64,000 nucleotides of DNA. Origin: Hyphomicrobiales bacterium. Lineage in GTDB: Bacteria > Pseudomonadota > Alphaproteobacteria > Rhizobiales > Kaistiaceae. The stretch is taken from positions 124,001 through 188,000 of the forward strand of contig JAFKKF010000008.1 in assembly GCA_017305635.1 (NCBI GenBank). The letters run 5' to 3'. Made by a program: the position numbers and the translations under genes. The number at the start of each line of letters is the position of its first letter. Position 1 is the stretch's first letter. The notes under the pieces are model-generated. The model had not been told where the DNA came from. It did not search any database and worked only from the letters and a program-made list of their open reading frames with translations. Positions 17,392-26,207 of this stretch are shown in pieces.

Positions 17392-18309
17392 TCAGGTGGT
17401 CCGCACCGATGGGGCCGCAGCGAACGGGCCGAGCGCCGCAACGTGCTCGGCCACGCGCGCCATGCCGAAAGCTGTCGGGCGCAGGGCCGGCGCGCGGTCC
17501 TCGACGGCGAGGCCGGCCCTCAGGGCAAAGATGCGCTTGCCGTAGCAGACGAGGGTCTCGATCGACTGCATCATGAAGATGATGGCCGGCAGGATCCGCT
17601 GATAGGATTGCCGTGCCGCCTCGAGGTCGCTGGCGGCGAAACGCTCGTAGATCCGCACCGTGTGGTCGATGCAGTCGGGCGCCAGCACCAGCCCGGCGCA
17701 GCCCGCCTGCAAGCTCTCGATCAGCTCGAGCCCGCCGCGGCCGTTGAACACGGGCACGCGGCCTTCAGTGACCTCGACGAGGCGGGCGATCTCGGTTGCG
17801 GAACCCTCGCCTTTCAGCAGGCAGACATTCGGATGCTGGCGGCAAAGGATCGCGATTTCCTCCGCCGAGAGGCCGCGGCCCAGATAGGCGGGCGCATTCT
17901 GGATGGCGACGGGCAGGTCGGTCGAATCCGCCACCCGGCCGAAGAAGCGGATATATTCGATCGCCGCATAGGTGCCGGCCATGGGCGGCTGCAGGATCAC
18001 CCAGTCGGCGCCGGCCGACCTGGCGTGCCGCACGCTCGCGACCTGTTCGGCGACCGAGCCCCCAAAGATCGTGATGCCGAGGGGCCGCCGGCCGGCATTG
18101 TCCTCGCCGATCCAGTCCATCACCGTCCGGCGCTCGGACTCGGAGAGCTTGGCGACCTCCGTGGCGAGACCGAGCGCGGCGAGGCCGTGCGCGCCGGCCG
18201 CGATGCAGAGCTCGACCTGGCGCCTCATCGCCGCCCGGTCGAGCGTCTCGCCGGCGTCGAAGAAGGCATAGAGGATGGCGTGGATGCCGGAGAGGGCCGG
18301 GGGTTTCAT
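17392..18309 (-). CDS. Dihydrodipicolinate synthase/N-acetylneuraminate lyase-family aldolase
   Basis: A 305-residue class I aldolase. The Schiff-base Lys is Lys166 (C-L-L-K-G-E), and Tyr142 (N-A-P-A-Y) occupies the conserved tyrosine region. The phosphate/carboxylate loop reads G-L-A-T-E instead of G-T-T-G-E, pointing away from lysine biosynthesis. Such enzymes cleave or form 2-keto-3-deoxy acids from pyruvate plus an aldehyde. Its ATG overlaps the ATPase stop, so it belongs to a transport operon; with nearby sugar-acid dehydratases, cleavage of a 2-keto-3-deoxy acid is likely. Confidence 0.87.
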   Translation of the reverse strand: MKPPALSGIHAILYAFFDAGETLDRAAMRRQVELCIAAGAHGLAALGLATEVAKLSESERRTVMDWIGEDNAGRRPLGITIFGGSVAEQVASVRHARSAGADWVILQPPMAGTYAAIEYIRFFGRVADSTDLPVAIQNAPAYLGRGLSAEEIAILCRQHPNVCLLKGEGSATEIARLVEVTEGRVPVFNGRGGLELIESLQAGCAGLVLAPDCIDHTVRIYERFAASDLEAARQSYQRILPAIIFMMQSIETLVCYGKRIFALRAGLAVEDRAPALRPTAFGMARVAEHVAALGPFAAAPSVRTT

Positions 18310-19460
18310 GTTCCGCCCTGCCGCAGCGCCATGCCGGTTGCCGGATCGAAAAGGTGGATCGCCGCCGGATTGACGTGGAGCGGTATCGGGCGGCCGGCCG
18401 CGGCCGGCGTGCTGGCATCGAGACGCGCGGTAAAGCTGGTCCGGCTTTCGCCGCCCGCCATGATCGCAGCGCCATCACCGGCTGCAACCGAATCGGCGCT
18501 CACTCCGGTGGCATCCACCGGGAAGACGGCAAGGATCTCGCTGCCCAGGCGCTCGACCAGCTCGACCTGGACGCGCATCTCGACGGTATCCTTGCCGGGC
18601 ACCTCGCGGATGTCGCTCGGCCGGAGGCCGACGACGACCGGCTTTCCCTCGCTCGCGGCCGGGACCGCGGCGGCGGGCAGCGGAAAGCGGAGGGAACCGA
18701 GGCGCAATTCGCCGTTCTCGATGCGGCCCGCGGCGAAGTTCATCTCCGGCGACCCGATGAATCCGGCGACGAAGATGTTGCGCGGGCGGAGGAAGAGCTG
18801 CTCCGGCGTGTCGACCTGCTGGACCAGTCCGTCGCGCATGACGCAGACGCGGTCGCCGAGGGTCATCGCCTCGACCTGGTCATGGGTGACATAGACCGTG
18901 GTCGTGTGCAGCCGCTCGCGCAGCCGCGCGAATTCGGTGCGCATGTGGACGCGCAGCTTCGCGTCGAGGTTGGAGAGCGGCTCGTCCATGAGGAAGGCGG
19001 CCGGCTCGCGGACGAGGGCGCGGCCGATGGCGACGCGCTGGCGCTGGCCGCCGGAAAGCTGCCCCGGCCGGCGCGTCATCAGCGGCTCGAGGCGGAGGAG
19101 GGCCGCCGCCTCGCGCACCCGCCGCTCGGTCTCGGCGCGCGGCGTGCCGCGCAGCCTCAGGCCGAAGCTGAGGTTGCGCTCCACCGTCATGTGCGGGAAC
19201 AGCGCATAGGTCTGGAAGACCATGGCGATGTCGCGATCCTTTGCGGGGAGTTCGTTGACCACCTTGCCGTTGACGACGATGCGGCCGTCCGAGATTTCCT
19301 CGAGGCCGGCGATCATGCGGAGCAGCGTGGACTTGCCGCAGCCGGATGGTCCGACGAGAACGACGAACTCCCCGTCGGCCACGTCGAGCGAGACGTGATT
19401 CACCGCCAGCGCCCCGTCGGCGTAGCGCTTGCTGACATTCTCGATGCTGATCGATGCCAT
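18306..19460 (-). CDS. CUT1-type ABC transporter ATPase (UgpC/MsmK-like)
   Basis: A 384-residue ATPase with Walker A G-P-S-G-C-G-K-S-T, signature L-S-G-G-Q-R-Q-R-V, Walker B A-F-L-M-D-E-P-L-S-N-L-D, the switch His in V-T-H-D-Q, and a C-terminal MOP-like/TOBE domain with G-L-R-P-S-D-I. The start ATG 19460 is six bases after the permease stop. Together with the two upstream permeases it forms a carbohydrate importer, but the operon has no binding protein. Confidence 0.93.
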   Translation of the reverse strand: MASISIENVSKRYADGALAVNHVSLDVADGEFVVLVGPSGCGKSTLLRMIAGLEEISDGRIVVNGKVVNELPAKDRDIAMVFQTYALFPHMTVERNLSFGLRLRGTPRAETERRVREAAALLRLEPLMTRRPGQLSGGQRQRVAIGRALVREPAAFLMDEPLSNLDAKLRVHMRTEFARLRERLHTTTVYVTHDQVEAMTLGDRVCVMRDGLVQQVDTPEQLFLRPRNIFVAGFIGSPEMNFAAGRIENGELRLGSLRFPLPAAAVPAASEGKPVVVGLRPSDIREVPGKDTVEMRVQVELVERLGSEILAVFPVDATGVSADSVAAGDGAAIMAGGESRTSFTARLDASTPAAAGRPIPLHVNPAAIHLFDPATGMALRQGGT

Positions 19461-19466
19461 GGATGG

Positions 19467-20288
19467 TCAGGCTCTTACTGCGCCGAAGGAGAGCCCGCGG
19501 ATGAGGCCCTTCTGCGCGACGATGAGGAGGATGGCGATGGGCGCGATGAGCAGGTTGGCGGCGGCCATGAGGCCGGCCACCTGCACGTTCTGGAAGGCGA
19601 TGAAGCCGAGGATGGCGACCGGCCCGGTCTTCACCGCGCCGCCGGCAAGGGTGAAGGAGAAGGCGAGCTCGTTCCACGAGAAGATGAAGACGAGGATCGC
19701 CGTGGCGATGAGCCCGCCGCGCACCTGCGGCAGCGCCACGCGGAGAAGCGTTGTCAGGTGCCCGGCGCCCTCGAGGTTCGCCGCCTCCAGCGTTTCCTTC
19801 GGGATGTCGGCGAAGAAGGAACGCAGCATGAAGAAGGCGAGCGCCAGGCTGATCACCGTGTGCATGATGATCAGCACCAGCATGGTGTCGAGGAGCTGCA
19901 CGCTGCGGAACAGGATGAAGTAGGGCAGCACCACCACGAAGGCGGGCAGCATGCGGGTGCTGAGGATCCAGGCTTCGAGGTTGGCGCGGCCGCGGAACTC
20001 GAAGGTGGCGCAGACGAACGCCGCCGGCACCGCGATGATGAGGACGAGGATGGTGGAGGCGACGCCGATGATCAGCGAGTTGAGGAGCGCGCCCATGAAC
20101 TCGGCATTGGCGAAGACGCCGGCGAAATTCTCGAAGGTGATGGCGGCGAGGAGCGGCGGCGTGCCGCTTTGCGCATAGATCGGATCGGCGAGCGCGACGC
20201 GCAGCGTATAGAAGAGCGGCGCCACCCAGACGATGCAGAACAGCGTCAGGAAGACGGTGCGGAGAAGGCGGCCGGTCGCGGGACTCAT
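19467..20288 (-). CDS. CUT1-type ABC transporter permease (MalG-like)
   Basis: A 273-residue inner-membrane protein with about six helices and the EAA loop E-A-A-N-L-E-G-A-G that contacts the ATPase. ATG 20288 overlaps the stop of the MalF-like gene (ATGA); longer frames upstream only overlap that neighbour. It pairs with the MalF-like permease to form the channel. Confidence 0.92.
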   Translation of the reverse strand: MSPATGRLLRTVFLTLFCIVWVAPLFYTLRVALADPIYAQSGTPPLLAAITFENFAGVFANAEFMGALLNSLIIGVASTILVLIIAVPAAFVCATFEFRGRANLEAWILSTRMLPAFVVVLPYFILFRSVQLLDTMLVLIIMHTVISLALAFFMLRSFFADIPKETLEAANLEGAGHLTTLLRVALPQVRGGLIATAILVFIFSWNELAFSFTLAGGAVKTGPVAILGFIAFQNVQVAGLMAAANLLIAPIAILLIVAQKGLIRGLSFGAVRA

Positions 20289-21223
20289 CGCCGTTCCCTT
20301 GGGCTGACGATGCGCTTGGTGATCGGCTGCGAGACGACCAGCACGATGACCAGCATGATCAGCGCGAGCGCTGCGGCGCGGCCGAAATTGAGGTTCTGGA
20401 ACGCCGTCCGGTAGAGGAGGACGTTGAGCGTCTCGGTGGCGTTGCCGGGCCCGCCTGCGGTGATCACCCAGAACGTGTCGAAGGTGCGGAAGAGGTCGAT
20501 CCCGCGGAAGAGGACGACGACGAGGATCAGCGGGCGCAGGAGCGGCAGCGCGACGTAGAAGACGCTCCGCCAGAAGCCGGCGCCTTCCACCGCCGCTGCC
20601 TCGAAGGCTTCCTTCGGGAGCGCCATCAGGCCGGCGAGCAGGATGAGGACGACGAAGGGCGTCCACTGCCAGGTGTCGACGATGATGAGCGAGGGCAGCG
20701 CCAGGGCATCCGAGGCGGTCCAATCGAGCGTCGGCAGGCCGAAATGGGCGAGGAGCACGTTGATGCCCCCGCCCGAGGGATTGAAGAGAAGGCGCCAGGC
20801 GAGCGCCAGCGCCACTGGCGTCAGCCCGAAGGGCAGGATGAGGAGCGTGGTGAAGATGCGCGAACCGCGGAGCGGGCGCCACAGCGCCAGCGCTACCAGG
20901 AAGCCGATGACCAGTTGCAGCGCCAGCGCCACGACCACGAAGACGATCGTGACGGTCAGCGAATGGAGGAAGCCGCTGCCGGTGACGACGGACGTGAAAT
21001 TGCGCAGGCCGACGAAGCCCTGCTTGAAGGGCTGGGTGAGGTCGACGGCGCGGATGCTGTACCAGAGGTTGGCGAGGAAGGGATAGATCGTGAGCGCGGC
21101 AAGCACGACCACCATGGGCGCGAGCATGCCGCGCCGGGCGCCGGCGCCGGATTTCCTCCGTCCGGATGCGGTTCCTCCCGGCTCACCGGGGCCCCGCGCG
21201 GCTGACGACGATGCGCCGACCAC
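20285..21223 (-). CDS. CUT1-type ABC transporter permease (MalF-like)
   Basis: A 312-residue permease with a basic, Gly/Ser-rich N-terminal tail, about six helices and the EAA loop E-A-A-A-V-E-G-A-G. It is the first gene of the leftward unit 21223-17392 (permease, permease, ATPase, aldolase). A palindrome on the far side of a 75-base gap (21293-21307) could be its operator. A substrate-binding protein would normally precede this gene, but the upstream neighbour is a flavin dehydrogenase instead. Confidence 0.91.
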   Translation of the reverse strand: MVGASSSAARGPGEPGGTASGRRKSGAGARRGMLAPMVVVLAALTIYPFLANLWYSIRAVDLTQPFKQGFVGLRNFTSVVTGSGFLHSLTVTIVFVVVALALQLVIGFLVALALWRPLRGSRIFTTLLILPFGLTPVALALAWRLLFNPSGGGINVLLAHFGLPTLDWTASDALALPSLIIVDTWQWTPFVVLILLAGLMALPKEAFEAAAVEGAGFWRSVFYVALPLLRPLILVVVLFRGIDLFRTFDTFWVITAGGPGNATETLNVLLYRTAFQNLNFGRAAALALIMLVIVLVVSQPITKRIVSPRERR

Positions 21224-21292
21224 CGTTTCCTCCCTTGGATCGCTGCATTCACGCCCTCCGTCTGCCGGAGGTGCCGTTTGGAGAGCTAATAT

Positions 21293-21307
21293 CTCATATT
21301 ATATGAG
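21293..21307. promoter_or_regulatory. Perfect 15-bp palindrome, candidate GntR operator
   Basis: CTCATATTATATGAG is a perfect palindrome centred on 21300 in an AT-rich patch. It overlaps the last codon and stop (21299-21301) of the FMN-dependent dehydrogenase and lies about 70 bases before the permease start, where a promoter for the transport unit would be expected. Binding by the GntR protein encoded at 22470-23225 is inferred. Confidence 0.55.
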
Positions 21308-22465
21308 TTGTGAACCGGCTGGCCCACCGACCAGTTCCTTTCCCCGTGTCTTCAGTTCGGCAATGCTGCTCACTCCCATCAGCGCCATGGTGTTGTCCAT
21401 CTCGATGGCGAGCAGGCGGAGCGCGGCACTCACGCCCGCCTCCCCCGCGGCGGCAAGGCCGTAGACATAGGCCCGGCCGAGGAGGACGCCGTCGGCGCCG
21501 AGGGCGATCGCCTTGACGATGTCGCTGCCCCGGCGGATGCCGCTGTCGAAAAGGACTTCGATCCTGCCTGCGACCGCCGCGGCGATGGCGGGCAGGACAC
21601 GGATCGAGGAGGGCGCCGAATCGAGCTGGCGGCCGCCATGGTTGCTGACCACCAGCGCATCGACGCCGCCATCGACCGCGCGCCGCGCATCTTCCGGCGA
21701 GAGGATGCCCTTGATGACCAGGCGGCCGGACCAGCGGTCGCGCAGCCATTTCAGGTCGCTCCACTGCAGCGACGGGTCGATCAGCCTCGTCATGCGGGCG
21801 GTCTGCTGCATGAGGCTGTTGCCGAATTCGGGCCAGTCGCGCGCCGCCCCGAGCGAGCGCTTGCCCGCGGCAAGCTGGTCGAGGCACCAGCGCGGATGGA
21901 GGACCATGTCGGCGAGCGGGCGGAGGCCGAGGCGCTCGGACGTGCGGAAGCCGTTGCGCGTATCGCGCTCGCGCAGGCCGCCGACGGCGGTATCGGCGGT
22001 GACGAAGAGCGTGGTGACGCCGATCTTCCGCGCACGCTCGAGAAGCTGCTCGGCGAGCTCGCGCCGCTGGAAGATGTAGATCTGGAAGTCGGGGACGAGG
22101 CCGGCCGCCGCCGCGACATCCTCCATCGCGGCGATGGCGAAGGTCGAGAGGCAGAAATGGATGCCGGCGGTCTTCGCCGCGCGGGCCGCGAGGATCTCGC
22201 CGCGCCCGGCGAACATGCCGCAGAAGCCGACCGGCCCGAGCATGACGGGGAGGGCGGATTTGCGGCCGAGAAAGGCATGGGAAAGGTCGCGCCGGCTGAC
22301 GTCGACGAGCACCTGCTGGGTCAGCTCCAGCGCCTCGAGATCGGCCCTGTTCCGCTGCAAAGTCGTCTCGCCGAACGCGCCGGCATCGAGATAGTCGAAG
22401 AACATGCGCGGCAGCCGCCGGCGGGCGCGGTCGCGCAGGTCGGCGATGTTGATCGGCGGCGACAT
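21299..22465 (-). CDS. FMN-dependent alpha-hydroxyacid dehydrogenase (LldD-like)
   Basis: A 388-residue TIM-barrel flavoprotein that oxidises L-2-hydroxyacids to 2-oxoacids. Catalytic His276 and Arg279 lie in S-N-H-G-G-R-Q-L-D, and Lys252 is in V-I-K-G-I. The N-terminus A-R-R-R-L-P-R-M-F-F-D-Y-L-D-A-G-A matches the family; the region L-F-D-S-G-I-R-R-G binds the FMN phosphate. The gene is 4 bases after the GntR stop. L-lactate formed from L-lactaldehyde in 6-deoxysugar breakdown would be a sensible substrate, but other hydroxyacids are possible. Confidence 0.9.
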   Translation of the reverse strand: MSPPINIADLRDRARRRLPRMFFDYLDAGAFGETTLQRNRADLEALELTQQVLVDVSRRDLSHAFLGRKSALPVMLGPVGFCGMFAGRGEILAARAAKTAGIHFCLSTFAIAAMEDVAAAAGLVPDFQIYIFQRRELAEQLLERARKIGVTTLFVTADTAVGGLRERDTRNGFRTSERLGLRPLADMVLHPRWCLDQLAAGKRSLGAARDWPEFGNSLMQQTARMTRLIDPSLQWSDLKWLRDRWSGRLVIKGILSPEDARRAVDGGVDALVVSNHGGRQLDSAPSSIRVLPAIAAAVAGRIEVLFDSGIRRGSDIVKAIALGADGVLLGRAYVYGLAAAGEAGVSAALRLLAIEMDNTMALMGVSSIAELKTRGKELVGGPAGSQLI

Positions 22466-22469
22466 GGGG

Positions 22470-23225
22470 CTACCGCTTCGCTTGCGCGGAGAGCACTTCG
22501 AGGGTCTCTGCCAGCGCCTTGGTGACGAGGTCGGTCATGCGCGCGGAAGCCTCGGCGGCGTCGCGGGCGGCGATCGATTCCATCACGCCGATATGGTCGC
22601 CGAGGGTGTTCTCGAAGACGCGCGGCTCGGCCGTGAGCTTCAGCCGCACCGACCAGCGCAGCGTCGATCCGATGACGCTGGACAGCGCGAGCAGCGGCTC
22701 GTTGCGCGCGGCGACGAGGATCGCCTTGTGGAAGTCGAGGTCGGCATCGAGCCCGTCGAGCGAGCCCGGCTGGCTCTCGCGGAGCTTGTCGATCGCCCGG
22801 CGCATGGCGTCGAGATCGTTGCGGTCGCAGCGCTGGGCGGCGAGCGCGCACGCTGCCGGTTCGACGATCTTGCGCAATTCGAAGAGCGAGACGATGAAGG
22901 TCGGGCTCGGCTCGACCTCGAAATGCCAGGACAGCACGTCGGGATCGAGGAGGTTCCAGCGCTCGCGCGCGGTGATCCGCGTTCCGGCCTTCGGCCGCGT
23001 GTCGACCAGGCCCTTGGCGGCGAGGATGCGCACCGCCTCGCGATAGGCCGTGCGCGAGACCGAGAGGTTGGCGCTGACCACGTCCTCGTTGGGCAGCACG
23101 TCGCCGGGCGCGAGCTTGCCGCCGATGATCATGACGCCGAGCTGGTGCGCGACCGAGCCGTGGAGGCGGCGGCGGCTGATCGTTGAGGGCGCGTTCACCC
23201 GCTCGATGACGCTCCATTTTTCCAA
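22470..23225 (-). CDS. FadR-type GntR transcriptional regulator (DgoR-like)
   Basis: A 251-residue regulator: winged helix about residues 20-85 (S-V-S-R-T-A-Y-R-E-A-V-R in the recognition helix), then W-N-L-L-D-P-D-V-L-S-W and an FCD domain with D-L-D-F-H-K-A-I and G-D-H-I-G-V. It is divergent from the dehydratase at 23397 and leads the leftward unit with the hydroxyacid dehydrogenase. The AT-rich inverted repeat at 23261-23286 in the shared gap is its most likely operator. It is the counterpart of the regulator at 4222-4992. Confidence 0.9.
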   Translation of the reverse strand: MEKWSVIERVNAPSTISRRRLHGSVAHQLGVMIIGGKLAPGDVLPNEDVVSANLSVSRTAYREAVRILAAKGLVDTRPKAGTRITARERWNLLDPDVLSWHFEVEPSPTFIVSLFELRKIVEPAACALAAQRCDRNDLDAMRRAIDKLRESQPGSLDGLDADLDFHKAILVAARNEPLLALSSVIGSTLRWSVRLKLTAEPRVFENTLGDHIGVMESIAARDAAEASARMTDLVTKALAETLEVLSAQAKR

Positions 23226-23260
23226 AGGTGACAGCTGCTTCCCCCGCTCGGCATGGACCG

Positions 23261-23286
23261 TTGTATTATTTACTCATACAATAATA
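23261..23286. promoter_or_regulatory. Overlapping AT-rich inverted repeats, candidate GntR operator
   Basis: Two nested inverted repeats: TTGTAT (23261-23266) with ATACAA (23276-23281), and TATTATT (23264-23270) with AATAATA (23280-23286). They form the only AT-rich block between the divergent GntR gene and dehydratase gene. The arrangement fits an operator that controls both promoters. Confidence 0.55.
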
Positions 23287-23396
23287 GTCGTTGCGACCGG
23301 GCGGCAACCCCGCTGACGTCTGCGGCAGCGGTCCGGTCGGCCAACAGGGAGAGAGTACCGGCATTCCTCCTGCCGGCAAAGGAAGCTTGGGACACA

Positions 23397-25127
23397 ATGA
23401 GCGAGAATAGGCGCCGCTTTCGGTCGGCTGAATGGTACGGGAAGAACGACAAGGACGGCTTCGTCCACCGCAGCTGGATGCGCAACCAGGGCGTGCCGTC
23501 GCGCATGTTCGACGGCCGGCCGGTCATCGGGATCTGCAACACCTGGTCCGAGCTGACGCCGTGCAACGCGCATTTCCGCACCATCGCCGAGCATGTGCGC
23601 CGCGGCGTCCTCGAGGCCGGCGGCTTCCCGCTCGAGTTCCCGGTCACCTCGCTCGGCGAATCGAACCTGCGCCCGACCGCGATGTTCCTGCGCAACCTCG
23701 CATCCATGGACGTGGAGGAATCGATCCGGGGTAATCCGATCGATGCGGTGGTGCTGCTTTGCGGCTGCGACAAGACGACACCGTCGCTGGTCATGGGAGC
23801 GGCGAGCGTCGACCTGCCGACCATCGTCATTTCCGGCGGCCCCATGCTGAACGGCCACTATCGCGGGCGCCAGATCGGCTCGGGCACGGCGGTCTGGCAG
23901 CTGAGCGAGCAGGTCAAGAGCGGCGAGATCAGCGTCGACGACTTCATGGAGGCGGAATCGTGCATGTCGCGTTCCGCCGGCCATTGCATGACCATGGGCA
24001 CAGCCTCGACCATGGCCTCGATGGTCGAGGCGCTCGGCATCGCGCTGCCCACCAATGCCGCGATTCCAGCCGTCGATTCGCGCCGCTACGTGCTCGCCAA
24101 CGAGGTTGGCCGCCGCATCGTGGCCATGGCCCACGAGGACCTGCGGCTGTCGAGGATCCTGACGCGGAAGGCTTTCGAGAACGCCATCCGCGTCAACGGC
24201 GCCATCGGTGGCTCGACCAATGCCGTCGTCCACCTCATCGCCATGGCCGGCCGCATCGGCGTCGACATCGGCCTCGACGACTGGGACCGGCTCGGCCGCG
24301 ATATCCCGACCATCGTCGACCTGCAGCCCTCCGGGCGCTTCCTGATGGAGGACTTCTACTATGCCGGCGGCCTGCCCGCGGTGATGCGGAGGCTGGGCGA
24401 GGCGGACCACCTCCACAAGGATGCGCTGTCGGTGACCGGCGGCACTATCTGGGACGGCGTCGCCGATGCGCCGTGCTGGAACGACGAGGTCATCCGGGCG
24501 CCCGACAAGCCGCTGACCGCCAATGGCGGCATCGCGGTGCTCCGTGGCAACCTCGCGCCGCGCGGTGCCATTCTCAAGCCGTCGGCGGCCTCGCCCGAGC
24601 TGATGGTGCATCGCGGCCGTGCCGTCGTCTTCGAGACCATCGAGGACTATCACGCGCGTATCTCCGATCCGGACCTCGACATAGACGAGACCTGCGTGAT
24701 GGTCCTGAAGCATGCCGGGCCGATCGGCTATCCGGGCTTCGCCGAGGTCGGTAACATGGGGCTGCCGCCGAAGCTCCTGAAGCGCGGCATCCGCGACATG
24801 GTGCGCGTCTCGGACGGTCGCATGAGCGGCACGGCCTACGGCACCGTGGTCCTCCATGTCGCGCCGGAAGCGGCCATGGGCGGCCCACTCGCGCTCGTCC
24901 GCAACGGCGACATGATCGAGCTCGACGTGCCCAACGGCCGCCTGCATCTCGACGTGCCGGAGGAAGAGCTGGACCGGCGCCGCGAGCAATGGAAGCCGCC
25001 CGTGGGCAAGCCGACGGGAGGCTATGCGCGGCTCTTCGCCGACCATGTTATGCAGGCCGACAAGGGCGCCGATTTCGATTTCCTCGTCGGCAGCCGTGGC
25101 TCGGTGGTTCCGCGGGAGTCTCACTAG
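23397..25127 (+). CDS. IlvD/Edd-family sugar-acid dehydratase (paralogue of 2495-4222)
   Basis: A 576-residue Fe-S dehydratase of the L-arabinonate/D-xylonate type. The three cluster Cys are in L-T-P-C-N-A-H (Cys56), G-C-D-K-T-T-P and G-H-C-M-T-M-G, with the Mg-binding Lys after G-C-D and the catalytic Ser in D-G-R-M-S-G-T-A-Y-G. It differs from its paralogue across the substrate-facing C-terminal half. ATG 23397 is preferred because homology starts there; the frame runs further upstream through the operator region. The lactonase gene begins on the very next base after its stop. Confidence 0.93.
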   Translation: MSENRRRFRSAEWYGKNDKDGFVHRSWMRNQGVPSRMFDGRPVIGICNTWSELTPCNAHFRTIAEHVRRGVLEAGGFPLEFPVTSLGESNLRPTAMFLRNLASMDVEESIRGNPIDAVVLLCGCDKTTPSLVMGAASVDLPTIVISGGPMLNGHYRGRQIGSGTAVWQLSEQVKSGEISVDDFMEAESCMSRSAGHCMTMGTASTMASMVEALGIALPTNAAIPAVDSRRYVLANEVGRRIVAMAHEDLRLSRILTRKAFENAIRVNGAIGGSTNAVVHLIAMAGRIGVDIGLDDWDRLGRDIPTIVDLQPSGRFLMEDFYYAGGLPAVMRRLGEADHLHKDALSVTGGTIWDGVADAPCWNDEVIRAPDKPLTANGGIAVLRGNLAPRGAILKPSAASPELMVHRGRAVVFETIEDYHARISDPDLDIDETCVMVLKHAGPIGYPGFAEVGNMGLPPKLLKRGIRDMVRVSDGRMSGTAYGTVVLHVAPEAAMGGPLALVRNGDMIELDVPNGRLHLDVPEEELDRRREQWKPPVGKPTGGYARLFADHVMQADKGADFDFLVGSRGSVVPRESH

Positions 25128-26024
25128 ATGTCCGTCACCCTTTCACCACTCCGGGTTCTCGTGCCGGTCGGCGACCGCTGCGGCGAAGGCGCAACATGGG
25201 ACGCCGCCGACGATTGCCTCTACTGGACGGATATCAACCGCTATCTCGTCCATCGCTGGCGCCCGTTGGACGAGACGGTGCGCACCTGGATGTTCGACGA
25301 GCCGGTGGTCGCGCTGGCGCTCACGACCGATCCGACCGTCATGATCGTGGCGACCGGGAGCAGGCTCATCCTGTGGCGGTCGCGGACCGACGAGCGGAAG
25401 CCGCAGGGCTTCGCGCTGGAAGGCTGGCCGAAGGTGCGCCTCAATGACGGCCGCCCCGATCCCGGCGGCCGCTTCTGGATCGGCTCGATGCGGAACAATG
25501 TCGGGCCGGAGGGCCAGCAGCTCGCGGCCGGCGGCACCGATGGCCTGCTCTTCCGCATCGACGGCAAGGGGACGACCGTGGAGCGGCGCGGGATCGGGAT
25601 ATCCAACACGCTTTGCTGGAGCCCGGACCGGACGAAGTTCTACTTCGCCGATACGCTGGCCAACATCATCTGGGTGCATGACTATGACGATGCCGCCGGC
25701 ATGATCGGCGCGCCGCGCGTCTTTTTCGAGGGTTTCGATCGCGGCTGGCCGGACGGCTCCGCCATGGATGCCGAGGGCTACCTCTGGAACTGCCGCTTCG
25801 GCGGCGGCTGCGTGGTGCGCATCGCGCCGGACGGCAGCATCGACCGGATCATCGACCTGCCGGTCACCAACGTCACCACCTGCACCTTCGGCGGGCCGGA
25901 CCTGAAGACGGCGTTCATCACCACCGCCTCGGTTCTTTCGCCGGAGACCGAGCGGCTCGCCGGGTCGCTCTTCACGCTCGAATCGAGCGTTCCCGGCCTG
26001 CCCGAGAACCGATTCAGCATGTGA
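25128..26024 (+). CDS. SMP-30/gluconolactonase-family sugar lactonase
   Basis: A 298-residue six-bladed beta-propeller enzyme that opens aldonolactones to aldonic acids. Likely metal ligands are Glu20 (C-G-E-G), the Asn of I-S-N-T-L-C-W-S-P-D and the Asp of W-P-D-G-S-A-M-D, with the second-sphere L-N-D-G near residue 104. It starts immediately after the dehydratase stop, so lactone opening and dehydration are consecutive steps of one pathway. The C-terminus is short but all blades appear present. Confidence 0.9.
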   Translation: MSVTLSPLRVLVPVGDRCGEGATWDAADDCLYWTDINRYLVHRWRPLDETVRTWMFDEPVVALALTTDPTVMIVATGSRLILWRSRTDERKPQGFALEGWPKVRLNDGRPDPGGRFWIGSMRNNVGPEGQQLAAGGTDGLLFRIDGKGTTVERRGIGISNTLCWSPDRTKFYFADTLANIIWVHDYDDAAGMIGAPRVFFEGFDRGWPDGSAMDAEGYLWNCRFGGGCVVRIAPDGSIDRIIDLPVTNVTTCTFGGPDLKTAFITTASVLSPETERLAGSLFTLESSVPGLPENRFSM

Positions 26025-26092
26025 GACGGGTCTGAGACGCCACGGGACGAGAGGGCGACGCGCCCTCGGTGGCGGCCGCTTGACCACTTTTC

Positions 26093-26118
26093 TAATTCTA
26101 CTATCCTCAGAGTAATTA
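26093..26118. promoter_or_regulatory. AT-rich inverted repeat upstream of the GMC gene
   Basis: TAATTCTACT (26093-26102), an 8-base spacer, then AGTAATTA (26111-26118) form an inverted repeat with one bulged base. It is the only AT-rich patch in the 183-base gap before the GMC oxidoreductase and resembles the AT-rich operators elsewhere in this window. Promoter or operator function is inferred. Confidence 0.4.
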
Positions 26119-26128
26119 AAAGGGAGGG

Positions 26129-26154
26129 CGGCCCGGGGCTCAGGCCCCGAGCCG
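26129..26154 (+). other. Leader hairpin before the GMC oxidoreductase gene
   Basis: CGGC, two unpaired bases, GGGGC, loop TCAG, GCCCC, two bases, GCCG can fold into a strong stem between the AT-rich repeat and the start codon at 26208. There is no T-run, so it is not a standard terminator. It may shape the 5' leader of the transcript; no known riboswitch was recognised. Confidence 0.3.
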
Positions 26155-26207
26155 CACGGGAAAGGCGTCCGGGCAGACGTGCTGCCTGGAAGCGGCTCGG
26201 GAGGACC

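Noticed and set aside
26041-26075. GAGGGC...GCCCTC hairpin after the lactonase as a terminator
   Set aside because: The stem is only six base pairs and no T-run follows; it may be incidental in G+C-rich DNA.
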